A stretch of 64,000 nucleotides of DNA. It comes from Hyparrhenia diplandra. Taxonomy: Eukaryota > Streptophyta > Magnoliopsida > Poales > Poaceae. The stretch is taken from positions 62,001 to 126,000 of the forward strand of contig JADLZK010005528.1 in the NCBI GenBank assembly GCA_015847255.1, given 5' to 3'. This document shows, one piece after another, positions 12,883 through 25,317 of the stretch; position 1 is the first letter of the stretch; each line of letters begins with the position of its first letter. The position numbers and the translations under genes were made by a program. The notes beneath the pieces are model-generated. The model did not search any database. It was not told the origin of the DNA and saw only the letters and a program-made list of their open reading frames with translations.

Positions 12883-13516
12883 AATTACTTTCGATCTGCC
12901 TGGGCCACGTTTGGACCCAGCCTGTCCAACCCACACCCCTGGCGAGTCCAGCCCTTGGCCCAAAGTAAGCGTCAGCAATTCATTTCCGCTCTTCGTGTCT
13001 GACGAAGGAGACCGAGCAATGACCGAATGGCAACCGGCGGCGCCTGATTGCTCGACGCCTCGCTTCCTATCCTACTCTGAAACACTAGATACTGTTACTG
13101 CAACACAGGTTTACTTGTTGGAACAGCTAGCAGCATTTCCATCAGGATGAGGATGCCGTGCTCATGTGCAGATAGTGAACAAAGGCACCCCCGAGAACCT
13201 AACAGGACGTTGATGGAGCTAGGCGCGAGCCACCTCTCAGGCCAAGTCGAACGGCACCGCCAGCCTTGGTGCCAGGCGACTGCCTGAACATGCTGAAACC
13301 GGATCCAGGGAAGAGGGATGGAGGCGCCGGCGCGTCGCACAATCCGTCGTTTGTCGCTCAGCCGATGCTCCGGAATGGTCAAGGCAGCGCCGTCTCCTTC
13401 CTCAACAAGCCAGGAAATGAATGGTTGATGCCTGCTTTGTTGGGAGCCGGCGAGAGCTGGGCTCAAGGCTGGGTTGGATGGGTCGAGTCCAAACGTGGCC
13501 CAGGCAGAAAGTAATT
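12883..13516. mobile_element. Non-autonomous terminal-inverted-repeat element, about 634 bp
   Basis: The ends are inverted: AATTACTTTC, a 3-base gap, then CTGCCTGGGCCACGTTTGGA at the left (12883-12915), with the reverse complement ending GAAAGTAATT at 13516. Similarity continues inward for about 60 bp (CATCCAACCCA, CCAGC). The interior is moderately GC-rich and has no recognisable transposase. The superfamily is unresolved. Confidence 0.65.
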
Positions 13517-14308
13517 CTGAAATTTTTAACTACCTTAATTAGCTGCTTTGAACGGGCACAGTTTTTTAGCCCGACACGAGCATGGCCCCACCGATGATGT
13601 ACGGGCCTGATGGCGCCCTGGTTGCACAGGCGTGCTTGGGCCAACTCCCGCGAAGCACGTGGGCGGCCGCGTCGGCCCAACTAACATTTAGCGGCGAGCG
13701 AGCCGCGATGTCAGCTTCGGTGACATTAGGCGCCCGGTTAAAGTTCCCTGCACCCCATCCTGTAACCCTAAATTTCACTACCTTCTGTCCCCGACCCCAG
13801 CGCGCACACACCGCTCTCGGTCTCCTTCCTGCACCGCTTTTCGTGTCGATCACTAGCCGCGAGCCACGGGGCGAGGCGCTCTCGGTGCCAGCACCATGAC
13901 TCGTGAGTCATATTGGCGCCTCCTTCTCCCCCACCCCCACCGGGCCGCCTGCCCGGTGCCCACCTCCCTCGGCTCCTCCATGACAACACCACCGGCGACA
14001 TCCGCCTCCTCCTTGCCTCCTTCCACGCACCACCACGGGGCCGAGCTGCCTCCCAAACCGCCGGCCTCGAGCGTGCGGTGGCCCCCCTCTTCGTCCATGC
14101 CCTTGCGGCCTCCCTCCTCCGCCAGCTACTTTGCCTGATCGCGCCCAGCGAGCTCACCGGTCGCCTGGCCTTCGTGAGGGCGGACTGAGACTATAGAATG
14201 GGTCGTGCTTTACAGTCAACACGGTCCTAAAAATCGGTTCAGAGTAGAAGACCTAGAAGATTATATAACCTTGTAGGTGCCATGATCCACGCATATAAAT
14301 TACACCTC
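13517..14308. other. GC-rich spacer, no gene recognised
   Basis: About 13570-14190 is GC-rich with overlapping open frames on both strands. None matches a family I can name. It could be a captured gene fragment, but no domain or splice structure supports that. Confidence 0.35.
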
Positions 14309-14476
14309 GGGTCTGTTTGGTTACTAGGGATGTGACTAAATTTTAGTCCTATTTAGTCCATAAATAACCAAACATGGGGGACTTTTAGTCTCATTTAGTC
14401 TCTAGTCGACTCTTTTGAGATGCTAATTAGGACTAGTTATTAGTGCATAGTCCCTAGTCCCTTGAACCAAAGGGCC
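14309..14476. mobile_element. Short MITE with GGGTCTGTTTGGTT / AACCAAAGGGCC ends
   Basis: A 168-bp segment is bounded by inverted GG(G/C)(T/C)C..TTTGGTT termini and has internal TTTAGTC/GACTA repeats, a pattern common in grass MITEs. CTC occurs just outside the left end and overlaps the right end, so a 3-bp duplication is possible. There is no coding capacity. Confidence 0.6.
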
Positions 14477-15000
14477 TCAGTCACTACAGCCTGCAGGAGT
14501 ACCGAAATGCTAGTCCTCCAAAACTAATTTGTCTAATTTAACCAACACGTTAGGAACTCCGTTGATAGTACTGATTGTTCGATCTTTAATTCTAGTTAGA
14601 TTAGAATATAATAATAGTTTACATAAATGAAAACAATGAGTATGAGGGATAAACACTAAAACAACTACAAACAAGATACATATATATATCTCCAACTCTA
14701 GAGCCCATATGCAACTTATATTGTTAGAAAAAAAATGTTACTGGTTTTATACTTTCTTTTTTAAAATTAATTATTCATGTTATATTTAAGAAAAACGAGG
14801 CCAGTGTTTGTTATTTTTAGAAAAATACAAACGACACATTTCATGATCAGATTTGTCCATTGATAGTCTGGTGGACAAAAGTTTTTGGTTAAAAAGTTGG
14901 GTTATGAAAAACAAACTTGAGTAATAGTTGGGTGGCACAAATGGACTTCTCCTGAAGAATGAACATTTAATACAAAGTTATGCTAAGATTCTAGCAAAAC
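14477..15000. other. AT-rich spacer, nothing recognised
   Basis: No open frame of note and no clear repeat structure between the MITE and the start of duplication copy 2. Confidence 0.4.
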
Positions 15001-18000
15001 ACAAACTATTAGTGGCAGATCCCGATGGCTGAGGCAGCCAAACACCGACAGCACGACTTTACTAGTACTATCTAGGGAGTGATGAGGACACGTTTCTGCT
15101 CTTTAACCTTTGGCTTTGGAAAAAATGATGTGTATGAGAGAATCTTGCATGCTATGGATGCAAGCAAAGAATGATCTGATATACATGGACTAACATGAAA
15201 GTAAAGAAGCCCTCGACCGCACGCATATGATATTTGCCAAATAAACAGCAAGGACCACCCGCCCCCCTCTCACGCACATAGACAGAGACATACAGACACA
15301 CGCACACATTCATCCTTCATTGGCTCAGTTCTGTTAGGCCGATTATTTATTATATCTGCAAATTATTTCTTCTACGGACCGCTAGTATCAATATTTCAAC
15401 AAAAGGTATGGCCCTTGACTAAATATATATCTGGAATTTTTATGTAGTGTGATAATGCATGGTACTGTCAGGAATAATTTCTTGTAAATTAGATAGTTGC
15501 AAGCTTACGTGTTTGATGATCTATTATGTGATCACTGATCAGGCACAAGAGGAAGCCATGGGTTAGATCTTTCTATTCGGAGTTTGGTTGAAGCTACTGA
15601 ATTCCTAACAAGTCGATCTACCTGCTGCTGCTGCTTGATCAAATCCATTCCATCTTCATCATGCGTACTGAGGTAAAAAACAGTTAGCATGCGTATGTGC
15701 TCTATTATTTCCGTATTGCCTCAATTCATCGGTTCCTAGCTTTTCATCCTCTGTATACGTAGCAGCCTGGTCGATCAGCCAGGCATGTGCGAATCAAACG
15801 ATTAAAGTTCTCGCTACCTTTCGTCACCAATTAATGCATTTTTCTAATCTCAGTGAAGCGATTGTCGTCACCCTCACTTGTCTAATGTATACGTGCATGC
15901 CTGCTTACAGGTTATTCAGGCAGACAACATCGATGCGGCTGTTGAACAAATCCTCCATGAACTCAGGGAGGACACCAGCACTAGAAGCATCATCAGAAAC
16001 AGGGAGAATGTCATCTACTTCGACGGCTGGGACGGGCTGGGGGCGACGGCCGTCCTCCGAGCCGTGCGCCAGCGTCTCGATGTGTCCTCGTCTGAGGCCC
16101 CGGAAGGACTGCAGTTTGATCAGATCATCTACATCGACTGCTCCAATTGGGAGAGCAGGAGAGCGCTTCAGCGGGTTATCGTGGAGCAGCTGCAGCTTCC
16201 TGCTGAGGTGATGGAGATGTTGGACAGGCAAGATGAGGACGACGACTTCCATGGTGTCCCCAAAGGCTCCCGCAAGGAGATGCCAGAGGTCGTCGACGCA
16301 ACATACCAACACATGCAGAAGATGAGCCGAAGGTTTCTGGTGATTTTCCAGAACGGGAACAGCGAAGAGATCGATCTCACCACATTTGGCTTTCCTGTGT
16401 ATGGGTACTCAAGAAACAAGCTGCTGTGGACATTTCAGGGTAGCCTGCGGCTCTACCCGAGGGTGAAAGTTGACAGGGCCCTCAAGGGCCCGGTGGCTGC
16501 TACTGATGTTTTCCTCTCAGCCACACGCCGTGAGCAAGATCCGCTGGAGCTCTGGCGCCACGTTGTGCATCAAGAAGCTATCCAAGTTGCACGCAGGAAT
16601 GCCACTGGCAGCCTCCTTGACCAACCTGCTCTGATCTCTGAGTGCTTCTGCTATACGCTGAAGCAATGTTGTATGGGTAGTCAATGCATAGTGGACTATG
16701 ATTTCAGCATCCACTGCGGCAACTACTGGATATGTGATGGCATCATACATTTACAAAAGCAGGGAGATGAAGATAACCGACTTGCTACTGATGATGATTC
16801 TGCGCTGTGGCGAGCTGCTGATGCTCTGCATAGTGAGATGCGACTAGATGTGGATTATTGTCGCCATGACCGCCAATATTTTTCCGTCTCACCTGGTAAA
16901 GTGTGCAGAGATCTTTCCTTGCTGGACTTCACCATCGTACCGGGTCACACAGATCCTGGATGATGGGGCCATCGCTAACGGAGGCATTTTCCAGCATTAC
17001 AACAAGCTTTGTGTGCTCAAGCTCTCAAGCTGCTCCTTCAACTTCTCATCACCGCCATTCATCTGCTGCCGCAACCTCAGGTTCCTATGGATTGACCACT
17101 GCCAAGACAACAACAAAGTAACTAGTAAACTTGAAGCTTCAGCAGAGGAGATCCGGTTCTGCTTCCAGAGGCTGTGGGTACTGGACGTGCGCTACACACC
17201 GTGTGAGCATTGGATCCTGTCCCCACAGATGATAGAACTCATGACTCAGCTTAGAAAAACTGAATGTGATGGGAGCCCAAGATTGGGACATTGGACACCT
17301 ACATGGACGTCTGCCTAACATCCGCAAGCTCCGAGTGACAAAGTCCATAGTCCGCTGCAGTGGTCACTCAGAAGACGTCTTGTTCTCAAGTATGAACAAG
17401 CTGGAGCTTCTTGCCTTTTCAGGGAACCGAGGTGGAACAGAAAAACTATTTGGGATAAGCACCAGCAGCAACCAGCTTGAGACTCTGATGATTAATGAAG
17501 GGTGTGCTGGGATACAAAAGTTCTCCTTCAGGGGATGTTCTAAGCTGAAGAATCTGTTATTCAGTGGATTGTTTGAGGATCTCCGCATCCTAGACTTTGC
17601 AGGCACATCAATCAAAACATTGGACCTCAGTGCCATGACCGCTCCAAGACTTGATGAGCTCTTCCTGAATGACTGCCACAAATTTGTGCAATTCTATGGC
17701 CACCAGAAGACAAATGGAAACGAATCTTGCAGAAGCTGCACATGGATACCACACAGTCAGCATCAAGTTCCAGAAGCGGGGAAGACAAAATGAAGGCCAG
17801 TAGCACTACTGCTACAGATTCATCATCATCATCATCATGGCCCACGGTATTGGTGAATGACGCTCAACCACCCTCTGAATTTAATCGGTATATTTCTATT
17901 AAGGACACAAGGATCCTCAGGTTATTTGTGCCCACTTTTCAAAATTACTTTGGAAACCCTAGGGTACACCTGGAGATTTCCTCTCCAAGTTGTTGTGCTT

Positions 18001-19920
18001 TAGTCAATGTTGATGGTAGCGAAAATGAAGGGATCAAGAACGAAACTGGAGAAGAGCCACAACTAGTGCTATCAAACAGGCAGCGACAGCAGCCCCAATA
18101 TAATAATAATGCATCAAAGTATTATCATTGTTGAGGAACACCTACTTCAAGGAGGCGAAGGCAACGGTAATGATGGCCCAACCATAGCAAGGACAAGGCC
18201 TTGCCCTCCCCCTTCTGAACGTCTAGGCTCTTCTGACTGTTTCCTGTACACACAAGACCTGCAGACGAAGACAAAAGCAGCAATGGACGGTGGTGCTACT
18301 GCTACTATACCAAGTATTATGTGTGATCGTGTTTACATTCTGCACGTGCATGACAGCCTGTACAACACAAGTATCCCAGGCTCTTCACAATGGGATCCTC
18401 TACGTTGGTGCCGGGTGGAGCGGTGCCCAAGGCTGGACTTCATCTTCACCGCTCCCCAGTTAGGAGATGGAAGCAGGGTGCGGATGTGTTGGTTCCTAAG
18501 AACGTTTTGGGCATCACAGCTCCCCAGGACACGGTTCATATGGGATACGAGCAAACTGCCATTAAGCCTGATTCACGGCGGTTCATTTGAGGACCTGACA
18601 TTGTTGCACCTAGACTTCTGCCCCAGGCTCATACATGTACTCCCTTTCTCATCGTCAGACTATCGCCGCCTGGAGACCCTCGAGATCGTGTGGTGTGGCA
18701 ATCTAAGGGCGGTCTTCCCTTTATTAGACACCAACTTCACTCCGAGCCAAAGCAGCACAAGCCACCAGGAGCAACAATAACAATGATGGATTTCCCAAGA
18801 TTGAAGCATATCCACCTGCATGAGCTACCCAAGCTAGAAAGCATTTGTGGGCTTAGGAGGATGTATGCACCCGAACTTGAGACCATCAAAATCAGGGGCT
18901 GCTGGAGCCTCAAGCACCTGCCGGCCGTCAGCAACAATAGAAGCAATAACAAGGAGGAGTGCGACTGCGAGAAGGAATGGTGGGACAAGTTGAAGTGGGA
19001 TGGGTTGGACGGCAAGCACCATCCTTCCCTCTACAGGCCAGTCCACTCACTGTATTACAAGAAGAAATTGCTCAGGGGCTCCGTGCTCATATGACGACTC
19101 AGGTATGCAATAATGCTTGTATGTCGTGGTCTCTACTAGTATGCATAGAATGAACCAATTAATAAACTGGATCTATCTTGTCGTCTTTCTTGCAGCTCCC
19201 TCCGAAATGTAAGCAATGCCGACTACGTACTCAGCTTTGCTTCGGTCTCACCTACTGCAGTATCTTATTTCTTTTGTTCGATTGGTTTGTGCGCAAAGGA
19301 TGGGTGTCTCTGCTTGTGAGCTCAGCTTGTCTTTGCAGCCTGCATCTGCATCGACCTGCACTGCATTGGTCTTGCAGTGTCATCTTCTTATTATTTGTGT
19401 GTTTCATTTGTTAATGGGTGCTCTACTATCATCATGGCATCTTATTGTCTGAAATATAAGGTGTCGTGCTAGTCATACAAATGGACTCTACTCTGAGCAG
19501 TAGAGAAACATATAAATAAGGGTGAGTGAGGAGCTAGCTGTTGTCGCTTGTGCTCCTTTCTCATATGTGTGTCTATGTGTGGTGTGGTGTGGTGTGGCGT
19601 GTGATCCACTTGTCAGGCTGCTTGAGTTTGCTTCTCTCATGTTTGTTACATTTGTTGTACTTCCAACTACAGAATGGACGAATGAACAAATGGTGTTGTT
19701 GCTTGTGTGGAAAAGCATGCTTGCACGTTTATGGATCAATAGATCACAGTTTCAGTACTCAAGAGGCATTTGTGACATGGGCTACAACTATAATACCACT
19801 GCCATCCCCAAGACTAGCTTCAATGTTTTAATAAGGTGTTCTAGCTATTTAACTAATCTAGCATGTGCATGAAAATAGAGCCACGCACCATATCCTTGCC
19901 AATTCGATAATGTGCAGCAA
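15000..19920 (+). repeat. Tandem segmental duplication, copy 2
   Basis: Counterpart of 6350-12690. It preserves gene order, the 12-base first coding exon, the intron positions and the 3' untranslated intron. The site occupied by the foldback element in copy 1 is empty here, near 19785-19840 ('ACATGGGCTACAA' to 'GTGTTCTAGC'). Confidence 0.8.
15661..19094 (+). pseudogene. NLR-like LRR gene, copy 2, degenerate nucleotide-binding site, five frameshifts
   Basis: Paralog of the gene at 7292. Exon 1 is 15661-15672 (MRTE); exon 2 starts at 15911 after a GT-AG intron of 238 bases. The NB-ARC-like region reads FDGWDGLGAT (no Walker lysine, Thr last) and LVIFQNGN at kinase-2. The first 350 codons are uninterrupted (to about 16900). 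Reading-frame changes then occur near 16900, 17255 (an extra A in an A-run), 17690 (one base missing compared with copy 1), 18100 and 18770. The last lies at the same place and in the same direction as the last one in copy 1. The C-terminal block HLHELPKL, IRGCWSLKHLP, EKEWWD, HHPSLY, GSVLI ends at TGA 19092-19094. Loss of ATP binding is inferred from the motifs. Confidence 0.75.
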
Positions 19921-20938
19921 GGTTAAACCAAAAGGATGCTCTACTTAAACAGGGAACTTATTGTAGTGTTCCTACCAGAATAAAATTAAAATTATCCATG
20001 GTTCTAATCCAACTTTTAATCTGCTGCTCTATATTGATTTGTGCTGGCTACACTGCAAAAGACGGTAAAAGGGCCAAACGTTTGAGGTGATACTATTTTT
20101 ATGCCAGCACTAGTATTGTGTAGTTAATTCCTAAGAATCCTACTATGTCATGCCTGCCTAGGGAAGAGGGTAAGTTTATGCCACCAGAGAAGCATAGCGA
20201 ATGAGGAGGAAAAGTTGCTTCAGGACAGGACATAACCATTTTAACACAACACAAAATTAACATTATCAGGCAAACGGAGATTTGGTACTTGCAAAATAAT
20301 ATTTTGGTCATCTTAAAGAGTTTTCTGTTGTGTAGACCCTACAACCTGCTGAAACATGCAACTCCACCCCTATTGAGGCACCGCATGGCATTTCTGGAAT
20401 AGATCAAAACAATAGCCAAGTGCAGAATCTTAAGTTTCTCAAATCCTACAGAACGAACAACGGATTCTGCATTGGGTATGTATGACCATGTTAGTTTCAG
20501 TCGATGATGGCCACTACCCAACGGTATCCCTTAATCCTGCTCTACTGCAGCGAGTGAAAAGGTGAGAGAAAACAGATTATCCACACCTACAATTCAAGAG
20601 GAATGCTTTCGAACTGATTTGACTGGGAAGAGGTAAAGCATAACAGGGCATATTATACACAGGGTCGACTCAATTGTCAGTCTGTCACTGCTAAAGTTTT
20701 GAAACCCTGGAATAATAACTTTAAACTACACTAGCAGCTGAAAATTTTGGAAAACAGCAACAAAAATACATAATTCCAGTTCTATTCCTTTCCTGTACTA
20801 CATTGACATCATGATAGCTGTCAAACGTGTTACTCATGGATGCATAAGATACACCTAATTGATAATCCTAGTGATAAGATACAAACATGGAAAATATACT
20901 ACAAACAGTTCTAGACACATGCTATTCCATGGCATCCA
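19095..20938. other. 3' flank of copy 2, then intergenic DNA without recognised genes
   Basis: The first part holds the untranslated-region intron (19103-19195) and flank homologous to copy 1 up to about 19920. From there to 20938 no gene, repeat or RNA gene was recognised. Confidence 0.45.
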
Positions 20939-20939
20939 A

Positions 20940-23237
20940 GCTAATCCATTAAGCTTCAAACACGACAGAAGCCAGAAGAAATAGAACAGTGGATTCATTA
21001 GTATAAAGTGGAACATCTCTCATCAATTTTCCTTGGACCTGTGATGAGGTAAACGCAAAAAACACATATAGCAGAGAAGATGCTACCTCTTAGCTAACGG
21101 ATTCCGGATTGAAAAACAGATGCGGTTTCCTTAAGTAAAATGGACCGCCCAAAAATGAAATATGGATTTCCAAAAATGAACCTGAAATGGAAAAGGTAGA
21201 TATTACAATTAAAAGAAATATGAGAACCACAATATCTAACCTGCAGCCAAGAATTGCAACATGCCCAAATTAACGAAATTCCTGATTTTCATATAATCAG
21301 GTTGGTATCTGCAAATGATTGGAATTGAATGATAGCACTGAGATGCGCAAATTAAAATTGCTCTCCGAGCACAAGTACACAACAACTCCTTGGAAAGAAT
21401 GAATTCCATGTGTTTGGTTCAGTGGGGGCAAACTTGTACCGCAATCTACTGTAATTTGTGTTTGACACTTTTACCACTAGCCAGAAAAGCATGTTTAGTT
21501 CACTGTTATAGTTTTACCTGATCACAGGAAACAAGCATAATGTTACTACAGATTCCAACTGAAAAAAAGATCATTTTCAGATAGAGGTCATGATTCATGA
21601 AGTTGAAGTGGCTATGCTTGACGGTGAGCCAAGTTTCAGATTAACCAGTCAATGAATGCAAATGGGCTCAAGTAAAGAGGTATATACTAGTTGAAAAGTA
21701 CTAATATTTATTTTTTCCCATCCACATCAATACCATTGAAGCTTTACAAAATAATAACTAAAATAGTGAGCCAAAAATCAATAAACATGTTTTGTGTACT
21801 TACTCAAGGATCTAAATCGACCATGCCATCTAAAATAGTAGCCGTCCATACTAGCACCAGCAGCAGACGCAGACGAATCCGCGACAAGATGTATAGGGGC
21901 AACACCAGCTGCCGACAAGGATGGCGAGTTCATTGACGAGGACGCGCCAATCGCCACCCTATCGTTTTCTTCCTGCGTTTGTAAAGCAGTGGGTCACTTT
22001 GCCATGGCAGTCGACGATTCCACACGCGCAATCGCGCAGCAGCTCACTGGCCGGGCGGTTGCTGGCAATCTGTTCGACGGAATGCTTCCCCAGACCATGT
22101 TCTCCTAACATACCGTCGTGGTGATCACAGGAAGCACCAGGCGAGGAGACGCGTGCGGAGAAGAGGAGGACACTTTCAGTTAGCGTGCCGAAGACACCTA
22201 CGAGCGCGTCGCTGATCGGACATGGTTGACGCGGTTGGCGGAGGCAGCGGCAAAATCTTGGAGAAGCAAGCGTCGTCTTGCATTGGGTGAGTGCATGCTT
22301 TGTGCTTTGACAGCAAATTCGCAGTGCAAGGGGCGGATGAGGAAGCGGGGAATGAGGTGGCCGGCGACAGCGAGCCGAAGGGGATGGCGGTGGCCGGTGG
22401 GAGTTAGCGGCGCGGATGGTTACCTCGGGACGAGACGGCGGCCGGACGGCAATGGCAACAGGCCACAACAGGGGAGCAATGGATATTGGGCTGTGGTGGA
22501 CCTCCAGGCCCAACTTAAGCAAGCTGGGTTTTCAATTGAACTTTGGGCTTTTTCTCAAAAAAAAAAAAAGGACTGGTCTCCCAACAGCAGGCCCTTCCGC
22601 CCGCGCACAGCAGCAGGCAGCAGCGCGCACGCCAGACCCGCGGCCCGCCAGCGCACCAGAGGCCCGAGCACGCCCAGGCGCTCGGCGCAGCCAGCGCTAC
22701 CCGCCGCTTCCCGGCCCGTTGCTCAGCAGCGCCCTAGGCTATCGCCGCCGCGCCGCTGGAACGAGGAAGGAAGCGAGGGCGAGAGCGGAGGGCGGCAATG
22801 AAAGAAATTGGGGATAATTTTCCCTCCCACCCGGCTGTAACCCTAAAAGGGTATTTTTGGCGATTTTTCCAAAAATGTCCCTAAACGGATAGCCTACTCC
22901 TGAGTCCACAGAGGGTAAATTTGGATAAATCAAAAACTGCCCGGTTCAATTTGAACCGCCGGTTCTCCAGTTTTACAAAAGCCGGCTGGTTTGACGGTTT
23001 TTTCGGTCGAATCTGCACGGACGGTCTTTTAAGTGACCGAGCCGGTGGAGGCCCCTGGTTTTTTTTTTTTACCGGTCGGACCGGCGGTCGGTCCGGTCTG
23101 AAAAACTAGGGACTAGAGTGGGTGACCCGACCATGCCGTTGACCTTGTTACAGTCCTTCCCCAAAACAATCCAGCAGCTAATCCTCACCGAGCAAGCGAA
23201 TCCTCCAGAAATCCCACCACTCCGGCGGACGGCCACC
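20940..23237 (+). repeat. Duplicated 5' flank of NLR-A (paralogous to 60470-61518)
   Basis: The stretch 20940-21835 aligns with 60470-61290: shared 'ACACGACAGAAGCCA', 'AAAGAAATATGAGAACCACA', 'GTGAGCCAAAAATCAATAAA' and 'GGATCTAAATCGAC'. Homology resumes at 'CAATGGATATTGGGCTG' (22480, 61300) and 'CCCCAAAACAATCCAGC' (23160, 61418). NLR-A has about 620 bp (21840-22465) between the first two blocks that NLR-B lacks, plus an A-run-bounded insertion at about 22557-23115. This probably served as the NLR promoter region. Confidence 0.75.
22557..23115. mobile_element. Unclassified repetitive insertion in the NLR-A 5' flank
   Basis: This block interrupts sequence that is continuous upstream of NLR-B. 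It begins with an A-run (22558-22569). It ends with a T-run and an 'ACCGGTCGGACCGGCGGTCGG' type palindromic GC motif (about 23075-23095). There is no coding similarity. Its class and exact borders are unknown. Confidence 0.45.
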
Positions 23238-24981
23238 ATGGATTTGGTGGTCGGTGCGTCAGAGTCCACCGTGAAGTTTCTCCTAGTCAAGCTAGGGAAG
23301 CCTCCTCGCCCAGGAGTACACTCTCATCAGGGGTGTCGGCCGCGACCTGCAGTTCATCACCGATGAGCTCCGCACCATGCAGTCATTCCTCCGTGACCTT
23401 GGGGATGACGAGCAGGACCACCAGATGAAGGACTGGATGAAGCAGATCCGTGAGATGACCTACGATGTGGAAGACTGCGTCGACGATTCGGGGCACCGAA
23501 TCCACAATCACCGCTAGCTCCGCAGTAACATCTGTTGCTACTTCCTGCTCAGTAGCATCTACAAGGTGCTGACGTGGGGCCCGCGGTGACATTGCCAGCA
23601 AGATCTCCGACCTCAAGATGCTGGCGCAGGAGATCAGCGAGTGGGGATAGAGGTATGGTGTTGAGAACCCCAAATCCAGTCACAACACCACAGGAGGAGG
23701 AGGAGGAGGAGGAGGATCTGGCGCTAGTACTGGATTTAATGCTGCCGACAACCAGGAACGAAGCTTGAAGCTTGTTGCCACGGACCTGTGTAAGCTTGTC
23801 GTCGGACGCGACCTGTGTGCTCTGCGACCAGGAGATTGAGACGCAAGACCACCTTCTCGGCGCTTGTGTTTTCACAAAGGGAGGTCTGGCAACGCACTTT
23901 GGCGGTGGTAGACTTCGAGCACCCTCTCCCCGACGGGGTGCAGGACTGTCTCTGACTGGTGGCTGCGCTGGAGACGCCTGGCTCCACGACCCTACCGTGC
24001 GGGATTCGACTCCCTGGTGCTCCTAGTCTCTTGGGTCGTCTCGAAGGGCGCGTAACGAAGGGCGTTCGGACGGTGTCTGCGCCCTGTCTCCCAGGTCATG
24101 CTCGACCTCAAGACCGAGGGCGATGAGTGGCTCACCGCGGGCTACAGCGCCCTATCGCCCGTACTTCACGCTAGTCGAGTAGTGCCTTACAATGTCTAGT
24201 CGCAAAACAGGACCATCGCTTAGTTAAAAGCACCACCGTTCAAGCCAGTGTTTATTGTTAAGTGTGTGCTTACCGTGTGCCGTGGCATCTCGCCACGGAA
24301 TACGCTAAGCTTTGTATCAAACTCCTTTTTCCCTTAAAGCAAAAACGCGGGCGTGATTCGAAAAAAAAAAAAGTATAAGCCCTATAGAGTCGGATGGAGA
24401 TGCAAAACAAGATGGACAAGAGGAGCATCTTCCTAGCAATTGTCAGGTTCAGAGGGGTAGGGAAGACCATCGTGGCCACTGAATTGTACAGGAAGTTTAG
24501 GGATCAGTTTGACTGTCGTGCCATGGTAACTGTGTCTCAAGGTTCCAACATTGAGGCTATCCTGAGCAGCATAAAGAATCAAGTCATGCTACCGAGCAAT
24601 GACCAGAAGCAGCAAGGCAGCTCGCTGGAGAAGAGCAGCCTGGGATCTGCCTTGGGGCACATCGTCAATCATGTCTTCAAGTGCAGGTGCAGCGTCAGTG
24701 GCATCCCTGACAACAACAATGATCAGGCAAAGTTGCAGAGTCAGGCCATATGGAGCAGCAGGGCAGGACACGTCGGGGCATTACTCTGAGGAGGAGGAGC
24801 AGGGTAGCTTGGTGGGGAAGAAGAGCCTCACAGTGGCAGTCCGAGACACTCTGGGACAAGTCACAAGATGCACGTTGGCTCTCATGGATAAGTGCAGCGT
24901 CAGCAGCACCTCACAGAAAATAGACAATGCCAGATTAATACAACTCAAAGAATATTTAAAAGTTATCTTGACCCAAAATAG
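23238..24981 (+). pseudogene. NLR-A exon 1 (Pik/RPM1-type CC and P-loop), broken
   Basis: Starts MDLVVGASESTVK like NLR-B, then loses frame after about 60 bases, although the coiled-coil region continues to align (for example 'DDWMKQIR..TYDVEDCVDD' at 23430-23490) and hits a stop near 23517. A LINE tail interrupts it at about 23781-24372. Beyond it the P-loop region reads RFRGVGKT (24445-24468), so the first P-loop glycine is lost, followed by MVTVSQGSNIEAIL. A GGA-rich run at 23692-23716 is specific to this copy. The exon ends at CAAAATAG|GTACGCC (24981/24982), the same splice position as in NLR-B. This is a clear pseudogene. Confidence 0.85.
23781..24372 (+). mobile_element. 5'-truncated LINE tail with poly(A), inserted in NLR-A exon 1
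   Basis: Translates to the zinc-binding end of plant L1-like reverse transcriptases: CVLCDQEIETQDHLL..C (C-x2-C, then H and C) around 23816-23870. An untranslated tail follows, ending in 12 A's (24361-24372). Alignment to NLR-B places the left junction just after 'CTTGTTGCCA'. No convincing target-site duplication was seen, so some host sequence may have been lost. Confidence 0.75.
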
Positions 24982-25080
24982 GTACGCCACACCCAATCTT
25001 TCAACATTGTGTTTTATTTTTTTAGAGGAAACATGAGGGCTTCTACTGAACATTTATTAAGAACTTGAAACAAAGTATTA

Positions 25081-25317
25081 CTCCCTCCGTCTCAAAATAA
25101 ACGCAATTCTTTGACTCGTAATAACTGTGTTTGACCTCTCGTATACTTTTTTTTTAATAAATATTACCACTTATGTTATGACTTATTACATCACTAAAGA
25201 TATTGTAATAATGTTTTATTTTTTATATAATCTATATAAAAATTTGAATAAGATGAGTCATCAAATATATAGTTTCTAAAAGTCAAAAGAATTACGTTTA
25301 TTTGGGATGGGAGGTAG
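25081..25317. mobile_element. Stowaway-type MITE
   Basis: Terminal inverted repeats are CTCCCTCCGTCTCAAAATAA at the left and the complement of TTATTTGGGATGGGAGGTAG at the right, flanked by TA dinucleotides. These are the hallmarks of Stowaway elements mobilised by Tc1/mariner transposases. About 237 bp, AT-rich, non-coding. Confidence 0.85.

Noticed and set aside
13768..14188. Overlapping GC-rich frames on both strands that could be a small gene
   Set aside because: No family resemblance, no splice or start context that favours one frame.
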